Shown one piece after another: positions 5,639 to 8,787 of a DNA stretch of 8,787 nt. Below the pieces are notes generated by a model. It did not search any database. It was not told the origin of the DNA and saw only the letters and a program-made list of their open reading frames with translations. The stretch is from an uncultured Faecalibacterium sp. (lineage in GTDB: Bacteria > Bacillota > Clostridia > Oscillospirales > Ruminococcaceae). The stretch's first letter is position 1. The number at the start of each line of letters is the position of its first letter. Location: positions 1-8,787 of the forward strand of contig CAAFQM010000008.1 of assembly GCA_900765105.1 (NCBI GenBank), in the 5' to 3' direction. A program made the position numbers and the translations under genes.

Positions 5639-6568
5639 ATGATCTACACCGTAACATTGAATCCGGCGCTGGACAAGACCGTTGAGATCCCAAACCTTGC
5701 GCTGGACACCGTAAACCGCATCACCAAGCTGCGCACCGATCCCGGTGGCAAGGGCATCAACGTCAGCAAGGTGATCGCAAAGCTGGGCGGCACCAGCAAG
5801 GCCATCGGCATTCTGGCCGGCAACAGCGGCAGGGCCATTCAGGAAGCACTGGATGCCGAAGGGCTGGCACATCACTTCCGGTTCGTGGCAGGCGAGACCC
5901 GCACCAACCTGAAAGTCATCGACCCGGAGAACCACACCAACACCGACATCAATGAACCGGGCATCGAGGTGGACGCACCGGAGCTGACCGCTCTGCTGTA
6001 TGACCTGCTGAAAGAATTGAAAAAAGGCGACATCGTGGTACTGGCGGGCAGCCTGCCCAAGGGTGCCCCGAAGGATACCTACTTCACGTGGGTGGAATCC
6101 TGCAAGAAGGCCGGTGCAAAGGTCTTTCTGGACGCAGACGGCGAGCTGCTGGCTGAGGGCCTGAAGGCTGCGCCCTATCTGGTCAAACCCAACAACGATG
6201 AACTTTCCCGCATGGTGGGCAGAAAGCTGAATACGCTGGATGAACTGGCCGATGCCGGGCAGTCTCTCATCCGCCGGGGCATTGAGCACGTTGTAGTGTC
6301 CATGGGCGGCCGCGGTGCACTGTATCTGCACGGCAAGAGCGTCATCTATGCCCCTGCCCTGAAAGTGAAGGTGGGCAGTACCGTCGGCGCAGGCGACAGC
6401 GTAGTTGCAGCACTGGCCTATGCCGAAGAACAGGGTCTGAGCGAAGAAAACACCGTTCGACTGTCCATCGCCACCGGTGCAGCAAACGTGATGTGCAGCG
6501 GCACTCAGGCCGCCGAGCGCAGCCAGATCGAAGAACTGCTGCCGCTGGTCACATTTCAGCACCTGTAA
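5639..6568 (+). CDS. fruK: 1-phosphofructokinase family kinase (PfkB/FruK type)
   Basis: This cytoplasmic sugar-phosphate kinase of the ribokinase/PfkB superfamily most likely phosphorylates fructose-1-phosphate to fructose-1,6-bisphosphate with ATP. The 309-residue length is typical. Diagnostic features are T-L-N-P-A-L-D-K at 6-13, the substrate motif G-G-K-G-I-N-V-S at 36-43, E-T-R-T-N at 86-90, K-P-N-N-D-E at 183-188, and the C-terminal G-A-G-D-S at 250-254 with catalytic Asp253. The ATG at 5639 is chosen because AAGGAGG (5621-5627) stands 11 bases upstream and the protein then begins with the family's M-I-Y-T-V-T-L-N-P; the ATG at 5618 would overlap that site. It is the first gene of an operon with the dehydrogenase, 52 bases before it. 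Tagatose-6-phosphate kinase (LacC) is the main alternative, since the families share these motifs. Confidence 0.88.
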   Translation: MIYTVTLNPALDKTVEIPNLALDTVNRITKLRTDPGGKGINVSKVIAKLGGTSKAIGILAGNSGRAIQEALDAEGLAHHFRFVAGETRTNLKVIDPENHTNTDINEPGIEVDAPELTALLYDLLKELKKGDIVVLAGSLPKGAPKDTYFTWVESCKKAGAKVFLDADGELLAEGLKAAPYLVKPNNDELSRMVGRKLNTLDELADAGQSLIRRGIEHVVVSMGGRGALYLHGKSVIYAPALKVKVGSTVGAGDSVVAALAYAEEQGLSEENTVRLSIATGAANVMCSGTQAAERSQIEELLPLVTFQHL

Positions 6569-6574
6569 AACTTC

Positions 6575-6602
6575 TTGAAAACACAACCATAACTGTTATA
6601 AT
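6575..6602 (+). promoter_or_regulatory. Internal promoter ahead of the dehydrogenase gene
   Basis: TTGAAA (6575-6580), a 16-base spacer, then a perfect TATAAT (6597-6602) preceded by TGT, an extended -10. It lies in the 52-base gap between the kinase and dehydrogenase genes. The expected start, about 6606-6609, falls on the ribosome site AAGGAG (6606-6611), so this promoter would give a transcript with almost no leader. No terminator separates the genes, so read-through from 5541 should also express the dehydrogenase. Confidence 0.65.
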
Positions 6603-6620
6603 AAAAAGGAGAGTTTCATT

Positions 6621-7889
6621 ATGAAAGTCAAAGCCGTTCGTCTGCACGCTGCCAACGACCTGCGCCTGGATACCTTTGAGCTGCCGGAGATCAAGGATGA
6701 CGAGATCCTGGTCAAAGTTGTTTCGGACAGCATCTGCATGTCCACCTACAAGTGCGCGATTCTGGGCACCGGTCATAAGCGCGTCCATCCCGACGTTGCC
6801 GAGCACCCCGCCATCATGGGCCACGAGTTTGCCGGTGACATCGTCAAGGTGGGCAAGGCACATCAGGACAAGTTCAAGCCCGGCATGAAGTTCACCCTGC
6901 AGCCTGCCCTGAACTACAAGGGAACCATGTGGAGCCCCGGTTACTCCTACGAGTTCTTCGGCGGCGATGCTACCTACTGCATCATCCCGGCCGAGGTCAT
7001 GGAGCTGGGCTGCCTGCTGGAGTACAAGGGCCGCGCTTACTACGAGGCCTCTCTGGCCGAGCCGATGAGCTGCTCCATCGGTGCCTTCAACGCCGCCTAT
7101 CACACCAAGATGGGCGTGTACCATCACGAGATGGGCATCAAGCAGGGCGGCAAGCTGGCCATCATGGCCGGTGCAGGCCCCATGGGTCTGGGTGCTCTGA
7201 CCTACGCTCTCCACCGCGATGTCCGCCCCGGCATGGTGGTCGTGACTGATATCAATCAGGACCGTCTGGATCGCGCAGCTTCTCTCTTCCCCCCGAAGGA
7301 CGTGAAGGAGAAGGACGGCATCGACCTGTACTTTGTGAACACCGCCAACATGGCCGACCCCGCTGCCGAGCTGCGGGAGCTGACCGGCGGCACCGGTTTT
7401 GACGATGTGTTCTGCTATGCTCCGGTGGCTCCTGTGGTGGAGCTGTCCAGCGCCGTGCTGGGTCGTGACGGCTGCCTGAACTTCTTTGCCGGCCCTACCG
7501 ACAAGCAGTTCAGCGCCAAGATGAACTTCTACGATGTCCACTACAATTCTACCCATGTCATGGGCACCACCGGCGGCAACACCGCCGATATGATCGAGTC
7601 GCTGGAGCTGACCGCCGCCAAGCGCATCGACCCGGCTGTCATGGTCACCCACATCGGCGGTCTGAATGCTGCCGCAGAGACCACCCTGAACCTGCCCAAG
7701 ATCCCCGGCGGCAAAAAGCTGATCTACACCCACCTGACCATGCCCCTCATCGCCCTGACCGACCTGCGCGCCAAGGGTGCCGAGGATGCCCGCTACACCG
7801 CACTGGCCGACATCGTGGATGCCCACAACGGCCTGTGGTGCCCGGAAGCAGAGGAGTATCTGCTGGCAAACTTCAACCCGGAAGACTAA
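6621..7889 (+). CDS. Zinc-dependent alcohol dehydrogenase, SorE/YggP-like
   Basis: A 422-residue medium-chain dehydrogenase, probably cytoplasmic and NAD-linked, oxidising a hexitol phosphate to a ketose phosphate or the reverse. It resembles, as I remember them, L-sorbose-1-phosphate reductase SorE and E. coli YggP, including L-A-E-P near 145, D-G-C-L-N-F-F-A-G-P at 283-292 and F-Y-D-V-H-Y at 303-308. Catalytic zinc ligands are visible as Cys39, the G-H-E at 67-69 and Glu147. The Rossmann motif G-A-G-P-M-G is at 184-189 and Asp210 ends the second strand, favouring NAD(H). The lobe at about 92-115 has no cysteines, so the structural zinc seen in many relatives is absent. An AAGGAG site precedes the ATG. 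Its neighbours, a mannitol-type EII and a fructose-1-phosphate kinase, suggest mannitol-1-phosphate 2-dehydrogenation as one possible role. Sorbitol-6-phosphate/sorbose-1-phosphate interconversion is the alternative. Confidence 0.85.
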   Translation: MKVKAVRLHAANDLRLDTFELPEIKDDEILVKVVSDSICMSTYKCAILGTGHKRVHPDVAEHPAIMGHEFAGDIVKVGKAHQDKFKPGMKFTLQPALNYKGTMWSPGYSYEFFGGDATYCIIPAEVMELGCLLEYKGRAYYEASLAEPMSCSIGAFNAAYHTKMGVYHHEMGIKQGGKLAIMAGAGPMGLGALTYALHRDVRPGMVVVTDINQDRLDRAASLFPPKDVKEKDGIDLYFVNTANMADPAAELRELTGGTGFDDVFCYAPVAPVVELSSAVLGRDGCLNFFAGPTDKQFSAKMNFYDVHYNSTHVMGTTGGNTADMIESLELTAAKRIDPAVMVTHIGGLNAAAETTLNLPKIPGGKKLIYTHLTMPLIALTDLRAKGAEDARYTALADIVDAHNGLWCPEAEEYLLANFNPED

Positions 7890-7938
7890 AGCGGAGTACA
7901 CCATGGGACAGGCCAGACCAAAACAGGAGGAATCCCCC

Positions 7939-8691
7939 ATGGAACAACGCCGCAATCAGATCGTAGAACTGGTCAACCGCAAAGGCAGCATCAGCTTTGC
8001 GCAGCTCAAGGAGGCGTTCCCTTCCGTCTCTGAGATGACCCTCCGTACCGACCTCAAGGCGCTGGATGAAGCGCGCCGGGTGGTGAGGGTACACGGTGGA
8101 GCCAAGTCGGTGGAGCAGGTGGTAGGTACAGATGACCTGCTCAGCCGCCGCTCGGCCCGCAACGCTGAGGCAAAGCAGATCATTGCTGAAAAAGCGCTGG
8201 CGCTGCTGCGGCCGAACAGCTCCCTGTTTCTGGACTCCGGCAGCACGACCACGGCAGTGGCCCGCTGCATCCCGGACCAGCCCATGCTCATCTACACCAG
8301 CGGCCTGAGCTGTGCCATGGAGCTGGCACGGCTGGAAAAGCCCCATGTCTCCCTGCCCGGCGGCAGCCTGAACCGGTTCAGCCTGAGCGTGTGCGGGGCA
8401 CAGAGCATCCAGACGCTGGAAGGCATCAACTTTGATTTGATGCTGCTGGGCGTGACCAGCTACAGCCCGGAGACCGGGTTCACCTGCGGCGTGGAGGACG
8501 AGGCACGGCTGAAGCAGACCGTGCTCCGCCGCGCCGAACAGAAAGTGGTGCTGATGGATTCCTCCAAAATCGGATTGAAGAGCACATTTCATATCTGCGA
8601 CCTGCCGGAAGTGGATATCATTATCTCGGACGGAAAGCTGCCCGCAGCGTTTTTACAGGCCTGCCGGAACGCAGGCGTAACGGTACTATAA
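7939..8691 (+). CDS. DeoR-family transcriptional regulator
   Basis: A 250-residue sugar-phosphate-responsive DNA-binding regulator, usually a repressor in this family. The N-terminal winged HTH spans about residues 5-55 and ends in V-H-G-G-A. Its recognition segment reads S-E-M-T-L-R-T-D-L, with Thr where most relatives have a second Arg, and one extra residue precedes it (F-P-S-V-S). The C-terminal effector domain shows D-S-G-S-T-T-T at 99-105, E-D-E-A-R-L-K at 186-192 and D-S-S-K-I-G at 207-212, all typical of the DeoR sensor fold. The ATG at 7939 is chosen because AGGAGG (7925-7930) precedes it by 8 bases; an ATG at 7903 in the same frame has no such site. It follows the dehydrogenase by 49 bases with no terminator, so it is co-transcribed. 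A ketohexose phosphate such as fructose-1-phosphate would be a sensible effector; that is inferred. Confidence 0.9.
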   Translation: MEQRRNQIVELVNRKGSISFAQLKEAFPSVSEMTLRTDLKALDEARRVVRVHGGAKSVEQVVGTDDLLSRRSARNAEAKQIIAEKALALLRPNSSLFLDSGSTTTAVARCIPDQPMLIYTSGLSCAMELARLEKPHVSLPGGSLNRFSLSVCGAQSIQTLEGINFDLMLLGVTSYSPETGFTCGVEDEARLKQTVLRRAEQKVVLMDSSKIGLKSTFHICDLPEVDIIISDGKLPAAFLQACRNAGVTVL

Positions 8692-8704
8692 AAGGAGCAT
8701 TATT

Positions 8705-8787
8705 ATGAAGATCATCCGCGCAAAAGATTATCAGGATATGTCCCGCAAAGCGGCCAACATCATCTCCGCACAGGTCATCATGAAGCC
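8705..8787 (+). CDS. nagB: Glucosamine-6-phosphate deaminase, N-terminal part only
   Basis: Only the first 27 complete codons are in the window; the gene runs off the right edge. The start, M-K-I-I-R-A-K-D-Y-Q-D-M-S-R-K-A-A-N-I-I, strongly resembles the N-terminus of Gram-positive NagB, which converts glucosamine-6-phosphate to fructose-6-phosphate and ammonia in the cytoplasm. AAAGGAG (8691-8697) overlaps the stop of the DeoR-family gene and lies 7 bases before the ATG; the intergenic gap is 13 bases, so the genes are in one operon. The active site lies beyond the window and cannot be checked. A NagB-like sugar-phosphate isomerase of other specificity remains possible. Confidence 0.8.
   Translation, partial: MKIIRAKDYQDMSRKAANIISAQVIMK

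Noticed and set aside
5588..6586. 332-residue minus-strand frame opposite the kinase
   Set aside because: Shadow of the kinase gene; it also runs through the kinase leader, and no promoter or ribosome site supports it.
7777..7938. Upstream starts for the DeoR-family gene (7777 or 7903)
   Set aside because: The first overlaps the dehydrogenase by more than 100 bases; neither has a ribosome site, whereas the ATG at 7939 has AGGAGG 8 bases upstream and fits the family's N-terminus.
6549..7955. 468-residue minus-strand frame opposite the dehydrogenase
   Set aside because: A high-GC shadow of the dehydrogenase gene, composed largely of Gly, Gln, His and Val with no recognisable domain.

Overview
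The window looks like chromosomal DNA of a gut Firmicute of the Faecalibacterium/Ruminococcaceae type. The basis is its fairly high GC, strong AGGAGG-type ribosome sites, Gram-positive-style promoters and an MtlR-type PRD regulator. The genus is a guess from gene style, not a database match. The content is polyol and ketose-phosphate uptake and catabolism, with seven protein genes, the last cut by the right edge.

Layout. Positions 1-652 hold no convincing protein gene but several palindromes and hairpins, a compact three-stem foldable element (387-464) and a possible leftward promoter (606-634). Leftward (minus strand) comes a mannitol-type PTS operon: mtlA (EIICBA, 2934-1012), then an HPr gene (987-733), then a hairpin terminator (688-653). 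Divergent from mtlA, across a 394-bp control region, is an MtlR-type activator (3329-5389) with its own terminator (5398-5433). A strong promoter (5541-5569) then starts a rightward operon: a 1-phosphofructokinase-family kinase (5639-6568), a SorE/YggP-like zinc alcohol dehydrogenase (6621-7889), a DeoR-family regulator (7939-8691) and the start of nagB (8705 onward).

How the genes may work together. The EII would import and phosphorylate a hexitol, most simply mannitol to mannitol-1-phosphate. The usual MtlD dehydrogenase is not in the window. A SorE-like enzyme oxidises the carbon next to the phosphate-bearing carbon. On mannitol-1-phosphate that would give fructose-1-phosphate, the substrate of the neighbouring kinase, which makes fructose-1,6-bisphosphate. 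This MtlD-independent mannitol route is the main hypothesis here; it is inference from family chemistry and gene order. A 12-base sequence shared just downstream of the predicted start sites of both the mtlA and kinase promoters suggests that the two operons are co-regulated. The HPr keeps His15 but has Lys in place of the regulatory Ser46, so it looks like a transport-only phosphocarrier outside HPr-kinase control.
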